A DNA stretch of 64,000 bases, from the NCBI GenBank assembly GCA_037355855.1, contig CM074764.1, positions 2,604,001-2,668,000 on the forward strand, given 5' to 3'. The DNA comes from Pseudo-nitzschia pungens (lineage: Eukaryota; Bacillariophyta; Bacillariophyceae; Bacillariales; Bacillariaceae). A program made the position numbers and the translations under genes. How positions within the stretch are numbered: the stretch's first letter is position 1; the number at the start of each line of letters is the position of its first letter. Positions 1-10,489 of this stretch are shown in pieces. Below the pieces are notes generated by a model that did not search any database, had not been told where the DNA came from, and saw only the letters and a program-made list of their open reading frames with translations.

Positions 1-304
1 ACCACCGTTGCATGCCAGGAGGTAGACGCTTAAAGGCAGACAGATGGACACACCAATGGATGGAACTCAAAACAGGTTGTGGAATGGGAATGTCATGGTG
101 GGTCTGCCAATATTTAAGAAGAGGAGGACCCGAAATAGCAACATGCAAAGCATTCTGATCAAACCTTGAACACTTGCATCCATTGAGAGAAAAAGCCCAG
201 GGCTCAAACACAAGTCTGGGATAGTGATGGGCAGAAGCTCTATGGACAGAGAGAAATGCCTTTGCCATGCTGTCAACCTGATGATTGCGAAGGGCCCACC
301 AATC
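1..304 (-). pseudogene. M1 ORF2 fragment: end of RNase H and beyond
   Basis: Continuation of M1 ORF2 on the far side of S1, from the NHQVDSMAKAF stretch (last RNase H acidic residue) into the region before the C-terminal zinc knuckle. It runs off the window at position 1. It matches 20266-20570 of P in reverse. Confidence 0.85.
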
Positions 305-321
305 AAGAAAGAGTCCAGCTT
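305..321. repeat. TSD of S1, left copy (right copy 2188-2204)
   Basis: AAGAAAGAGTCCAGCTT occurs on both sides of S1. Removing S1 and one copy restores the LINE ORF2 sequence seen uninterrupted at 20261-20277 (reverse). Confidence 0.95.
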
Positions 322-859
322 TTACAATTTGCGCGAAGCGCATTTTGTCCGACGTTCCGATGTTCCAGTACTAAAAATACGTAGATTTCTACACAACTTT
401 ACCTTGCGATATCTCGCTCCCTTTTACACCCCCAATCACAACCCCAGGACCTACATGTATTAACCAAGACCTCCGCTCTTTGTTTCTGCTATCAGTTCAG
501 TTGCTTGCTGCTTTGTTTCGGCTGCTTTGGTGCCTATTCACCATTGCCATGGTCGGCAACAGCAGCAGCAGCAGCAAACCGACACATAATTTTCTACAGC
601 ACTTCCAGTACAGATTCTACCGTACAGCAAAACCGACAACAACGTTGTATTTCTGCTTCGATCTGTTTCCCAGCTCCATTCCAAGGCCCTTAAGTATATC
701 TTATACTTAATGTTCTACACTGTTTCCAAGCTGCTTAAGTGATTCTCACTTAATGTTCTACATTCTTCGAAGTTCCTTGCTGAGTCCTCTTAAGTCTTTT
801 CAAGTCGAAGTTCACGAACAGCCCCTTCCACTGTAGGAATCTTTTTTTAAAAGAAATTC

Positions 860-1459
860 TGTCATCTGTTTTCAAGTCCATTGCCCTGCTGGACCCTAAG
901 TGTTTTCACTTATGGTCCTACTGTTTCTTGACCCAAGCCCCAAAGCCGCTAAGTACAGTTTGCTTAAGGCTCCACCACCTACATAACCCTCTCAGGTGTA
1001 CTGTATAAATGTCATCTGTTTTCAAGTCTACTGCCCTGATGGACCATAAGTGTTTTCGCTTATGGTCCTACTGTTTCCTTACCCAAGCCCCAAAGCCGCT
1101 AAGTACAGCTTGCTTAAGGCTCTCCTACCTACATATACCTCTCAGATGCACACTTCACCTGTCATCTGTTTTCAAGTCTACTGCCCTGCTGGACCATAAG
1201 TGTTCTCACTTAAGGTCCTACTATTTCCTGACCCAAGCCCCAAAGCCGCTAAGTACAGCTTGCTTAAGGCTCTCCTACCTACATAACCCTCTCAGATGCA
1301 CACTTCAACTGTCATCTGTTTTCAAGTCTACTGCCCTGATAGTCCATAATTGTTTTTGATTATGGACCTACTGTTTTTATGACCCAAGCCCCAAAGCTGC
1401 TAAGTACATGTTACTTAACGCACCACCACCTACATATACCCCTCCAGTTCACAGTACAG
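860..1459 (+). repeat. 150-bp tandem repeat array of S1, four units
   Basis: Units begin at 860, 1010, 1160 and 1310, exactly 150 bp apart, each starting with TGTCATCTGTTTTCAAGTC. A diverged half unit follows at about 1465. Each unit holds a long hairpin (GGACCATAAG, loop, CTTATGGTCC or a variant) and a second one built on AGCC-TAAG/CTTAAGGCT. The period is a multiple of three, so a 50-aa repeat ORF is open through part of it; whether it is translated is unknown. Confidence 0.9.
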
Positions 1460-1734
1460 CAGAGACCTGTTTTCAAGCCTACAGCCCTGATGGTCCATAA
1501 GTGTTTTCACTTAAAGGCCCTGTTTCCAAGCTACTACAGGAGAGCAAGTTCAAGTTCGAACAGAAGGCCAGCTGTTACGAATTTGAATTTGGTAGTAGGC
1601 TCCACCGCCTCTACGTGTCTCCTACTACGAAGTTCGAACAGAAGGACAGCTGTTACGAATTTGGTAGTAGGCTCCGTACTATATGTACCATACAGTGGTT
1701 ACGGGAATGTGTTTGGGGATGACTACTCGCATTA

Positions 1735-1900
1735 CTGGTGATGCTGCAATCCAGCATTCAGAGAGGAGTTTTGCTTTTGTACGCTGACCACTAGCATTAC
1801 AGATACCATGTATCTAGTCAGGGTTTTGCTTGTGTCAGCTGACCACTAGCATTACGGATGCTGCACACCAGCATTGGAGGGACAGTTTTGCTTGTGTCTT
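1735..1900 (+). repeat. Hairpin repeat module of S1
   Basis: Three ~60-bp units end in GTTTTGCTT(T/G)TGT and carry a small perfect stem: ATGCTG-CAATC-CAGCAT, GATAC-CAT-GTATC, and ATGCTG-CACAC-CAGCAT. Loops differ while stems stay paired. The same module occurs in S2 (41220-41385) and S3 (63205-63375). Confidence 0.8.
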
Positions 1901-2009
1901 TCCCTTTCACATTCTTGTTACCCCGTTTCCTGTACGCTTTGCAACAGCAGTGTCTGTTGTGCTCTGGACTGGTTCGTTTTTTTCCTGTTTCTTACCAAGG
2001 TTCGTTTGC

Positions 2010-2187
2010 AAAATAGCCGTCCTTACAACCTGGGGCCTATTCCCCATGGTTGAGGCGGCGCGTCGTTCTACAACTTGGGGCCTAACCTCTCTTCGATTGA
2101 GGCGACGATAAAGTCTGGTTACAGACTGAGTAGCTTTTAACCACCTTCGGTGGATTTTCCTACTTAAATAAGTATATTATTATTATT
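2010..2187 (+). other. S1 3' end shared with the LINE
   Basis: Contains two related ~50-bp modules (AACCTGGGGCC... then AACTTGGGGCC...GAGGCGACGATAAAG). They are followed by stem AGTCTG-GTTA-CAGACT, stem CCACC-TTC-GGTGG (2141-2153), the palindrome TACTTAAATAAGTA and an (ATT)n tail. Order and stems match the LINE 3' UTR (21530-21651), where the second stem reads TTCACC-TTT-GGTGAA. This is the probable RT recognition region for target-primed reverse transcription. Confidence 0.8.
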
Positions 2188-2204
2188 AAGAAAGAGTCCA
2201 GCTT

Positions 2205-3697
2205 GATGTCCCTGAACCCAGTGAAAGTGCACAGAAATTGGCAGGGCAGAAATCATGTTTCTGATGACATAAACATAATCAAAAGACTTCTGGGAAATAA
2301 CCAATGGCCAAGATCCTTGAGCCTGTTTGAGAGCTGTGTCACCATCCAAAGCAATGTTGATAGAGCCAGAAGCAATATCAAAGATACTCACCATAGCAGT
2401 GCAACAGGTGAGAACCCCAATGATACCTGCCAGTTCACTCCTATAGGATGACTGATCCTCAGGGGATCCACTGACAAAATTACAGCCAGTGAGGAACAAT
2501 GAAGCAGACTTGGTGGAGGTATTGGGTGACAGAATGAATGCAGAAGTTCCTCTGAGAAGTTCCGGATCAAATGAACCATCGCAGACAGCACTGGCAGTAC
2601 CACTCTGGATAGCATCAACAAGGTGCTGACAGCCAGCCTGTGGTAGAGAATATTTGTGGAGAAGTACCCTTGGAGACTCACAGAGTGCATCAAAGGCATC
2701 TGCCGGGGAGTCTGGAAGAGAATCAAATGGATTGTACTCCAGAGGATCCATGTCAGGAGGTTCAGAAACAAAGGCTGAAGACCCAACAACGCGGACAACT
2801 TGGCCACAAATAACAGGGCAGACAAGCACATCAGCGCAGGCAGGTTTGTCAGAAAGGATTTCAGCAGTGACCCTGTATCTGCCCCTGCCTTGGGAGATGC
2901 TCACAATCCAGCCAGTAGAAGTTTTGGAGAATATTCTGTTGGTGGATAAAGACAAAAACCAAGGCCAAAGAGAAGCTGTCTGGGGAGAGAGCCAATGCCC
3001 AAGGTGAAAAGAAGGAGTCAATGCCCTGGCTGCAGGGGGTGGACACGGAGGAAGAAAACAGGTCTGAAGCGCCTTGACCCACATGCGCTGAGCTGCTGGA
3101 GGCCAAGGTGGGGGAGGACATCTAGGCCAGTCAAGATGATCTCTCAAGTAGTTGGAGGATGTCAGCTGGAAAGCCATGGGGGTAAGCCTTGTCCCATCTG
3201 GAGTACAAATATCAGCAAGGGAAATAGCCTTGAGGGACATTCGAATGTGATTCAAGAGGGACAAGTCAGCACCTCTGAAGCCAGCATTGACAAAGGCCTG
3301 CATGAGATAACAGTCATTGGAACGTAGCAGAGGAAGATCTGGGAAGGCTTCAACCAAGCTCACAGGGTGAACAGAGAAGAATTTCCACACATATTTGTAC
3401 CAGCAAGGAGTGACGTATGAAGCAAAAGGATGATAGGGTGTGACACCAAGATGAAGAGGGAATCCAAGTTCAAGCCGGAGAGCCTCAGCAGTTAGCCTGA
3501 GAATCCTACCAGTTTGGGAGGACCTGACAGATTCCTGAAAGAGAGTGGCAATATGACTGAACTCTTGGAGGAGGTATGGATGAATGAAACCAAAGCCTTG
3601 ATAGAGGGAAGGACCATAGAATACATGTCTGGGAAATGTCCGTGACATCCCTGCTTTGTTCAGCACAGGAACAAGAGCTGGGTGAATAATCTTAGTC
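2205..3697 (-). pseudogene. M1 ORF2 fragment: RT-RNase H linker and RNase H
   Basis: Reads in the minus strand as the part of ORF2 equivalent to 18774-20265 of element P. It contains the first three RNase H acidic positions (CDGSF, YRSELAG, ALDGDTAL) and the WVQGHQ stretch before S1 interrupts it. The reading frame is open for about 500 residues, so decay is slight and the damage is from insertion. The upstream end at 3697 stops abruptly at the tail of M2. Confidence 0.85.
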
Positions 3698-3997
3698 ATA
3701 ATAATAATATACGTATTTAAATAACTTTAATCACCAAAGGTGAAACTAAATTACTCAGTCTGTAACCAGACTTTAACGTCGCCTCCATCAGAGAGTCAGG
3801 ACCCCAAGTGGCAGAACGACAAATTTTCAAACAAACCTTGAACATCAAGCAGGGACAAAGACAAACAAGTCCCACAAAATAGGGACTTGAGAGAAAGTAA
3901 GATGGGAATGTGGATATTGGGATAAGATCCAGTATCAAAAGGTAAATGACAGGATGAGAAGCAGGAACAGAAAACAAAACCAAGGTACAAAGTGGAA

Positions 3998-4696
3998 TCA
4001 ACCCTGAGGTCCAGTAAGCCAGGCTCTGAGGAGAGCAGCCTCTCGTTGGTATGGCTGCACTGGTTGGACAGGCGCTGCATACTGCTTCCTGGCAAGGTGG
4101 ATGGTTGCAAGCCACTGCCTCTTGGCAGTCAGGGTGTAACCTTGTAGGACGTGGAAAGGGGTTTGTAACAGGGAGTGTGACTGGGGAAGTGCACCAGCTG
4201 CACCAATTGCCAATTCTGAGGTGATGGAAGCATCAAGAGATTGGTGTTGTTCAGCATCAAGGGTACCCCCAGGACCATGGAGTCGTTCATTCCTATATGT
4301 CCAAAGATCCCAGGAGGTAAGAAAGAACTGATGGATGATAGCCGTTGCCCAACGTCTGGGAGAACGCTTGCTTCCAATGTGGGAGTAGTAGTCAGCCTGG
4401 ATTTGGTACCAGCGAGGAGACCACCTGCCAAGAAGCCAGTTGTGCCAGCCAATAGTCCTCTGTGCCCTGACAGCAGAAGCAATTGCAAGTGAGTAGGATG
4501 ATGGATAAATTCTCTGGCCCTTCCGAACTCTGGTGAGAAGATCCACAATGGCAGCCACCAATGATGGATCAGTTTGTTCAACTTCAAGCCTCTTCTGCAG
4601 TGGTCCCTTGAAAGCTGACACACTGTGCTGTACTGCCCCAGTGTCCTTGCAGGAGAGCACATGAGAAACCTTCTCGTTGTCTGCATCACACAATGG
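3998..4696 (-). pseudogene. M2 ORF2 C-terminal remnant
   Basis: Encodes the last ~230 residues of ORF2, from within the CPLCDADNEKVSHVLSC zinc-knuckle region to the usual LTGPQG end. It is joined out of frame to the end of ORF1 with GGTG-type microhomology at 4693-4704. The endonuclease, RT and RNase H domains are absent, so this copy cannot move itself. The 3' UTR follows at 3698-3997. Confidence 0.85.
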
Positions 4697-6630
4697 GCAC
4701 CACCACCGGCAGCAGGAACTTCAGGTGAGGCATCAGGAGAGGCCTCAGGGAGGTCACCAGCCATGGCATGATGGGGAGGATCAGGAACTTCAGGGGGAAC
4801 ATCAGGAGAGATACCAGGGGAGGCATCAGCCTTGGCAACATTGGGAGGATCACCTCCAGTAGGAGCAGCACCTGCAGGCGCTGAAGCCTGGACAGCAGTG
4901 AGATTGGAAGTGCCGGTCGCTAAAGTATCCATGGATTGAGAGTCATCAAAGCCTCCACCACCACTGTCAGCACGGGCTTGGAGGTTAAAGTGCAAATCTA
5001 GATCAAAAGTGAGGTCTGGGGCAAGGTCAACTGACAAGTCATCATCAACAAGTTCCCAATCTCTGGCATCCCCATCACCAAAAAAGGGAAGAGAGTCATC
5101 CTGCATTGGATCTGCAGCAGGTTCAGTTTCCACAACACAATTGGCAGCAGCATCCCAATGGTAAGCCTCCATTTCAGTCAAGCACTCAGAAGAGAACCAT
5201 TGTCTAACACAAGAACCATACTGAGCCTCTAGAAAAATAGGCAGGAAAGACAACATGGCCATTGCTTCAGCCTTGGTAGTGATGTTGTACAAGGCAAGGA
5301 TCTCGCCCCTGTATGGACTAGTATCAACAGAAAGAAAGAGAGGCCATGACCAATTGTCACGAGTTCTGATGCCCATAAGCACGCTGCGCAGGGTCTTCAA
5401 ACCTAGCCCTTGGCCCAAATCAACAGGAAGATCAAGATCCACTACACCCAGAACAGGAGCAGTTTCATGACTCTCAATAAATTTGGCTTGGCGGTGCTTG
5501 GCTTGGCGAACAGTCTTGAGCTTGGAAGGGGGGAGAGGTCTGTCAGAAGGATTGGTAGCTGTCTCAATAAACTTGTAGAATTTACCATCAGGTAAAGAGG
5601 CAATGTCTGAAGGTTTGCAACGGTTGAACTGGGCTTTGAGGAGCTTAACAGTTTGGGCGCGCTTTGTAGCATCACATAAAACATGAGCAGCCAGAATCGG
5701 ATTGGGATAAGGAGTTCTGGAGTTGTCCAGGCTGATACTCTTCCTGATAACAGCAATAGGACATGCCTGAAACCTGGGATGAGTCTGAAGCAATTCGTTG
5801 TAGTGGTCAAGATCAAAACTCTGCGTGTAGGACCCAAGGAGAAAGCCACAGGTGACAATAACTGGGGCCTGAATGTGGTCAAACTTCAAGTCCATGTCAC
5901 GGTCTCTGAGTCTCTGGAGCAAGGGGACAGACAATAGAGTCTCCAGGGAAACACTATGCCCCACAAAGAACCGTAGGTGAGGAGCAGTTCTGCTGCGAAG
6001 CCAGAGCTGAGCAACATACAATTGCAATGTTTTCCTGTCAGGAAGTGTAGTCCAAAGCTTGGTAACAGGCTTGGCCTTGGGGTTGAGCCTGGCTCTTGAG
6101 GGAAAAACATACAACACCAGGCGCTTGTCAACAGTCCAGAGCAGATCCAATGCTTCCTTGAGAAACTTGAGCAGTTCATCATACAGCTCCCCAGGGCGTT
6201 GAGACAACAACCGGGGAAGGGACAGAGTGACAAAAGAACTATGGGAACATTTGGTACCTGCAGTGACATCCACTGGAGCCCGGGAATCACTTGAGCAAAC
6301 CCCTCGGCGTTGGAGGAAATGCCCAGCAGAAGAGGACAAGACAGTAGCACCACCAACACCAGGAAGAAAAGACACTGATTTGGAAGTGGAAGCATCATCA
6401 GCCGCAGATGGCGCAGGTGTAGGAGGTCTCTTCTTGAAATGCCAGTGGGAGCCAAGCACCTGGTTGGCTGCCAACCAAACTTTTCCTTCAGTGCTGGGCA
6501 GAAGGTTGCCCTCACAATACAAGTCATCAAAACACTCAGGAGACATCTTGACCAAACCAATAAGACATTTCTTCAGAGCCTGGCCAGAGGGTTGCTTGGT
6601 CCAGGCTGGGGCAGAGCCTTGAAATCAAGC
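4697..6630 (-). pseudogene. M2 ORF1, C-terminal two thirds
   Basis: Open minus-strand frame matching P ORF1 from about residue 355 to the Ala/Pro/Asp-rich C-terminal region. It is interrupted at 6630 by MA and continues at 29741. The final residues of ORF1 are replaced by the fused ORF2 tail. The protein family of ORF1 was not recognised beyond its role as a LINE first ORF. Confidence 0.85.
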
Positions 6631-6631
6631 A
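6613..6631. repeat. TSD of MA, left copy (right copy 29740-29758)
   Basis: AGAGCCTTGAAATCAAGCA flanks MA on both sides; the outermost base on each side is ambiguous with the element ends. Removing MA and one copy rejoins M2 ORF1 in frame. Confidence 0.95.
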
Positions 6632-6934
6632 ATAATAATAATAATGTACGTATTTAAATAACTTTATTCACCAAAGGTGAAACTAAATTACTCAGTCTGT
6701 AACCAGACTTTAACGTCGCCTCCATCAGAGAGTCAGGACCCCAAGTGGTAGAACGACAAATTTTCAAACAAACCTTGAAGATCAAACAGGGAAAAAGACA
6801 AACAAGTCCCACAGAATAGGGACTTGAGAGAAAGTGAGATGGGAATGGAGATATTGGGATAAGATCCAGTATCAAAAGGTAAATGACAGGATGAGAAGCA
6901 AGAACAGAAGACAAGACCAAGGTACAAAGTGTAA

Positions 6935-9900
6935 TCAACCCTGAGGTCCAGTAAGCCAGGCTCTGAGGAGAGCAGCCTCTCGTTGGTATGGCTGCACTGG
7001 TTGGACAGGTGCTGCATACTGCTTCCTGGCAAGGTGGATGGTTGCAAGCCACTGCCTCTTGGCAGTCAGGGTGTAACCTTGTAGGACGTGGAAAGGGGTT
7101 TGTAACAGGGAGTGTGACTGGGGAAGTGCACCAGCTGCACCAATTGCCAATTCTGAGGTGATGGAAGCATCAAGAGCTTGGTGTTGTTCAGCATCAAGGG
7201 TACCCCCAGGACCATGGAGTCGTTCATTCCTATAGGTCCAAAGATCCCAGGAGGTAAGAAAGAACTGATGGATGATAGCTGTAGCCCAACGTTTGGGAGA
7301 GCGCTTGCTTCCAATGTGGGAGTAGTAGTCAGCCTGGATTTGATACCAGCGAGGAGACCACCTACCAAGAATCCAGTTGTGCCAGCCAATAGTCCTCTGT
7401 GCTCTGACAGCAGAAGCTATTGCAAGTGAGTAGGATGATGGATAAATGTTCTGGCCCTTCCGAACTCTGGTGAGGAGATCCACAATGGCAGCCACCAATG
7501 ATGGATCAGTTTGTTCAACTTCAAGCCTCTTCTGCAGTGGTCCCGTGAAGGCAGACAGACTATGCGTGACAGCCCCAGTATCCTTGCAAGAGAGCACATG
7601 AGAAACCTTCTCGTTGTCTGCATCACACAAGGGACACCTGGAGTGATCCTGATACTGGTAGTGAAGGAGTTGGTTGCCAACACCAATGCATCCAGAAGCG
7701 AATTTGACAAACCACCTTTGCATGCCAGGAGGTAGACGCTTGAAGGCAGACAGATGGGCACACCAATGGATGGAACTCAAAACAGGTTGTGGAATGGGGA
7801 TATCATGGTGGGTCTGCCAATATTGAAGAAGAGGAGGACCAGAAATGGCAACATGCAAAGCATTTTGATCAAACCTTGAACACTTGCATCCATTGAGAGA
7901 AAAAGCCCAGGGCTCAAACACAAGTCTGGGATAGTGATGGGCAGAAGCTCTATGGACAGAGAGAAATGCCTTTGCCATGCTGTCAACCTGATGATTGCGA
8001 AGGGCCCACCAATCAAGAAAGATTCCAGCTTGATGTCCCTGAACCCACTGAAAGTGCACAGAGATTGGCAGGGCAGAAATCATGTTTCTGATGACATAAA
8101 CATAATCAAAAGACTTCTGGGAAATAACCAATGGCCATGATCCCTGAGCCTGTTTGAGAGCTGTGTCACCATCCAAAGCAATGGTGATAGAGCCAGAAGC
8201 AATATCAAAGATACTCACCAGAGCAGTGCAACAGGTGAGAACCCCAATGATGCCTGCCAGTTCACTCCTATAGGATGATTGATCCTCTGGGGATCCACTG
8301 ACAAAATTACAGCCAGTGAGGAACAATGAAGCAGTCTTGGTGGAGGTATTGGGTGACAGAATGAATGCGGAAGTTCCTCTGAGAAGGTCCGGATCAAATG
8401 AACCATCACATACAGCACTGGCAGTACCACTCTGGATAGCATCAACAAGGTGCTGACAGCCAGCCTGTGGTAGGGAATAGTTGTGGAGAAGCACTCTTGG
8501 AGACGCACAGAGTGCATCAAAGGCATCTACTGGGGAGTCTGGAAGAGAATCAAATGGATTGTACACCAGAGGATCCATGTCAGGAGGTTCGGAAACAAAG
8601 GCTGAGGACCCAACCACTCGAACAACTTGGCCACAGATAACAGGGCAGACAAGTACATCAGCGCAGGCTGGTTTGGCAGAAAGGAGTTCCGCAGTGACCC
8701 TGTATCTGCCCCTGCCCTGGGAGGTGCTCACAGTCCAGCCAGTAGAAGTTTTGAAGAATATTCTGTTGGTGGATGGAGACAAAAACCAAGGCCAGAGAGA
8801 AGCTGTCTGGGGAGAGAGCCAATGCCCAAGGTGAAAAGAAGGAGCCAGGGCCCTGGCTGCAGGGGGTGGACAGGGGGGAAGAAAACAGGTCTGAAGTGCC
8901 TTAGTCCATAAGCGCTTTGCTGCTGGAGGCCAAGATGGAGGACATCTCGGCCAGTCAAGATGATCCCTCAAGTGATTGGAGGAGGTCAGCTGGAAAGCCA
9001 TGGGAGAGAGTCTTTTCCCATCTGGAGTACAAATGTCAGCAAGGGAAATAGCCTTGAGGGACATGCGCATGTGATTCAAGAGGGACAAGTCAGCACCTCT
9101 GAAGCCAGAGTTGACAAAGGCTTGCATGAGATAACAGTCATTGGAACGTAACAGAGGAAGATCTGGGAAGTCTTCAAACAAGCTCACAGGGTGAACAGAG
9201 AAAAACTTCCACACATGTTTGTACCAGCAGGGAGTGACGTAGGAAGCAAAAGGATGATATGGTGTGACACCAAGATGGAGAGGAATGCCAAGTTCGAGCC
9301 GTAGAGATTCAGCAGTTAGCCTGAGAATCCTACCAGTTTGTGAGGACCTGACAGATTCCTGAAAGAGGGTGGCAATATGACTAAACTCTTGGAGGAGGTA
9401 TGGATGGATGAAACCAAAGCCTTGATAGAGGGAAGGACCATAGAACACATGTCTAGGAAATGTCCGTGACATCCCTGCTTTATTCAGCACAGGAACACAT
9501 GCCAATTGATCGATAGTCCCAGCCGGATCCATTCCATTTGAAATCAATCAAATAACAGAAGGATTTGGCAGGTTCAATAGCACCACCAGTGGCAATAATC
9601 CCACCAGCCCACCGGTCAAGAGCTTCCTGAAAGTCAACAGCCAATTCCTCACCGGATGTTGAGGAATCAGAGCCAGCACAAAACAAATCTGTGTCATCCA
9701 CAAAGGCAAAACCCACAAGAGAAACCAGTTGCAGTGACAATGAAGTGATAAGATGGACACCATGCCCAGCCTGTTGCATCATTCGGAAGACAATTGTTGA
9801 CACCAAGGCCCAAAGAGTTGGACCAATACCATTGCCTTGGCCACAACCACTGAGAGGAACAGGTTCATCACCATACACAGGGCCGGACCGACCAAAGCCA

Positions 9901-10106
9901 GTTTTGATGTGGTGCTTGGCATGTTGCAAAGTAGACAGAAGAACGTCACATACATGTGCAGGAACCCCAAAGCTCTGGAGAGTGAGACCTGCAATGGGAT
10001 GAGAGATTCTATCATAACAGCCCTTGGCATCATTCATCGCAACAGCACCAGATCTGCGCTTCTGCCTCAACACATCACAGATGAGCTTCTTGTTCAGGCA
10101 GGTGTT
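6935..10106 (-). pseudogene. MA ORF2, RT core to C-terminus
   Basis: Continues the MA ORF2 from the P insertion site. RT motifs are present at 10073-9650 (NDAKGCYDRI, GCGQGNGIGP, FVDDTDLF). At about 9495-9510 the frame jumps: the sequence after WDYRSI is joined to PVLNKAGM, losing ~0.3 kb found in P at 18485-18790. RNase H and the zinc knuckle are intact downstream in a different frame (870-codon open stretch). Confidence 0.9.
10089..10106. repeat. TSD of P, left copy (right copy 21652-21669)
   Basis: CTTGTTCAGGCAGGTGTT, 18 bp, perfect. Removing P and one copy restores uninterrupted ORF2 coding sequence of MA, as in P itself at 17882-17905 on the opposite strand. Confidence 0.97.
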
Positions 10107-10185
10107 ACAATTTTGCGACGCGCGATTTTGTCCGACGTTCCGATGTTCCAGTACTTAAAACACGTAGATTTCTACACACAATTCC
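10107..10185 (+). promoter_or_regulatory. Conserved 5' terminus, probable internal promoter
   Basis: The first ~75 bp are strongly conserved among P, MA, M2, M3 and the short elements S1-S3, although regions further in differ: a GCG-rich start, TTTTGTCCGACGTTCCGATG, TTCCAGTACT, then ACGTAGATTTCTACACA. LINEs need a promoter lying inside the transcript, and this is the only block common to the 5' ends of both families. The promoter role is inference. Confidence 0.5.
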
Positions 10186-10489
10186 CCTTTGATATCTCCC
10201 TCACTTATAAAGCTCCTACAACAACACCAAGCACTACACCTACTAACAGAGACCTCGCCTATCTGATTCTGCTGTTTGTTTGGCTGCTCCTTGCTCCCTT
10301 TGGTTGCTTTGGTTCCTTGTTTCCTGTCGGTCGGTTGATCGGCAGCAACAAGCCTCAGCAGCAAGCAAAACACGAACACATAATTTTCTACAGAGCTCCC
10401 AGTACTAATTTCTACAGCTGATTCTGTTTCGCTTCCGCTTTGTCTCCAAGCTCGGTTTGTTTTTCGATCTGTTTTCAAGCTACCTTATT

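Larger units (their letters stand above)
322..2187 (+). mobile_element. S1: short non-autonomous LINE-like element (1866 bp)
   Basis: Complete insertion with a 17-bp TSD. The first ~400 bp resemble the LINE 5' end (compare 10107-10500): a GCG-rich start, then the block TTGTCCGACGTTCCGATGTT, then ACGTAGATTTCTACA. The last ~150 bp resemble the LINE 3' end and finish in an (ATT)n tail. The middle has no convincing gene. It consists of 150-bp repeats, a second hairpin repeat, and a duplicated ~50-bp module near the 3' end. The shared ends imply mobilisation by the LINE ORF2 protein (inference). Related copies are S2 and S3. Confidence 0.9.
1..3697 (-). mobile_element. M1: oldest LINE copy, fragment
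   Basis: Minus-strand piece of the 11.5-kb LINE family. It holds only ORF2 from the RT-RNase H linker to just past the RNase H domain, and continues beyond the left edge of the window. It is the outermost host of the nest: S1 sits inside it (322-2187) and M2 begins at 3698 in the middle of its ORF2. The expected 5' remainder of M1 (RT, endonuclease, ORF1) is not found on the other side of M2 at 46400, so that half was lost or moved. Confidence 0.85.
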
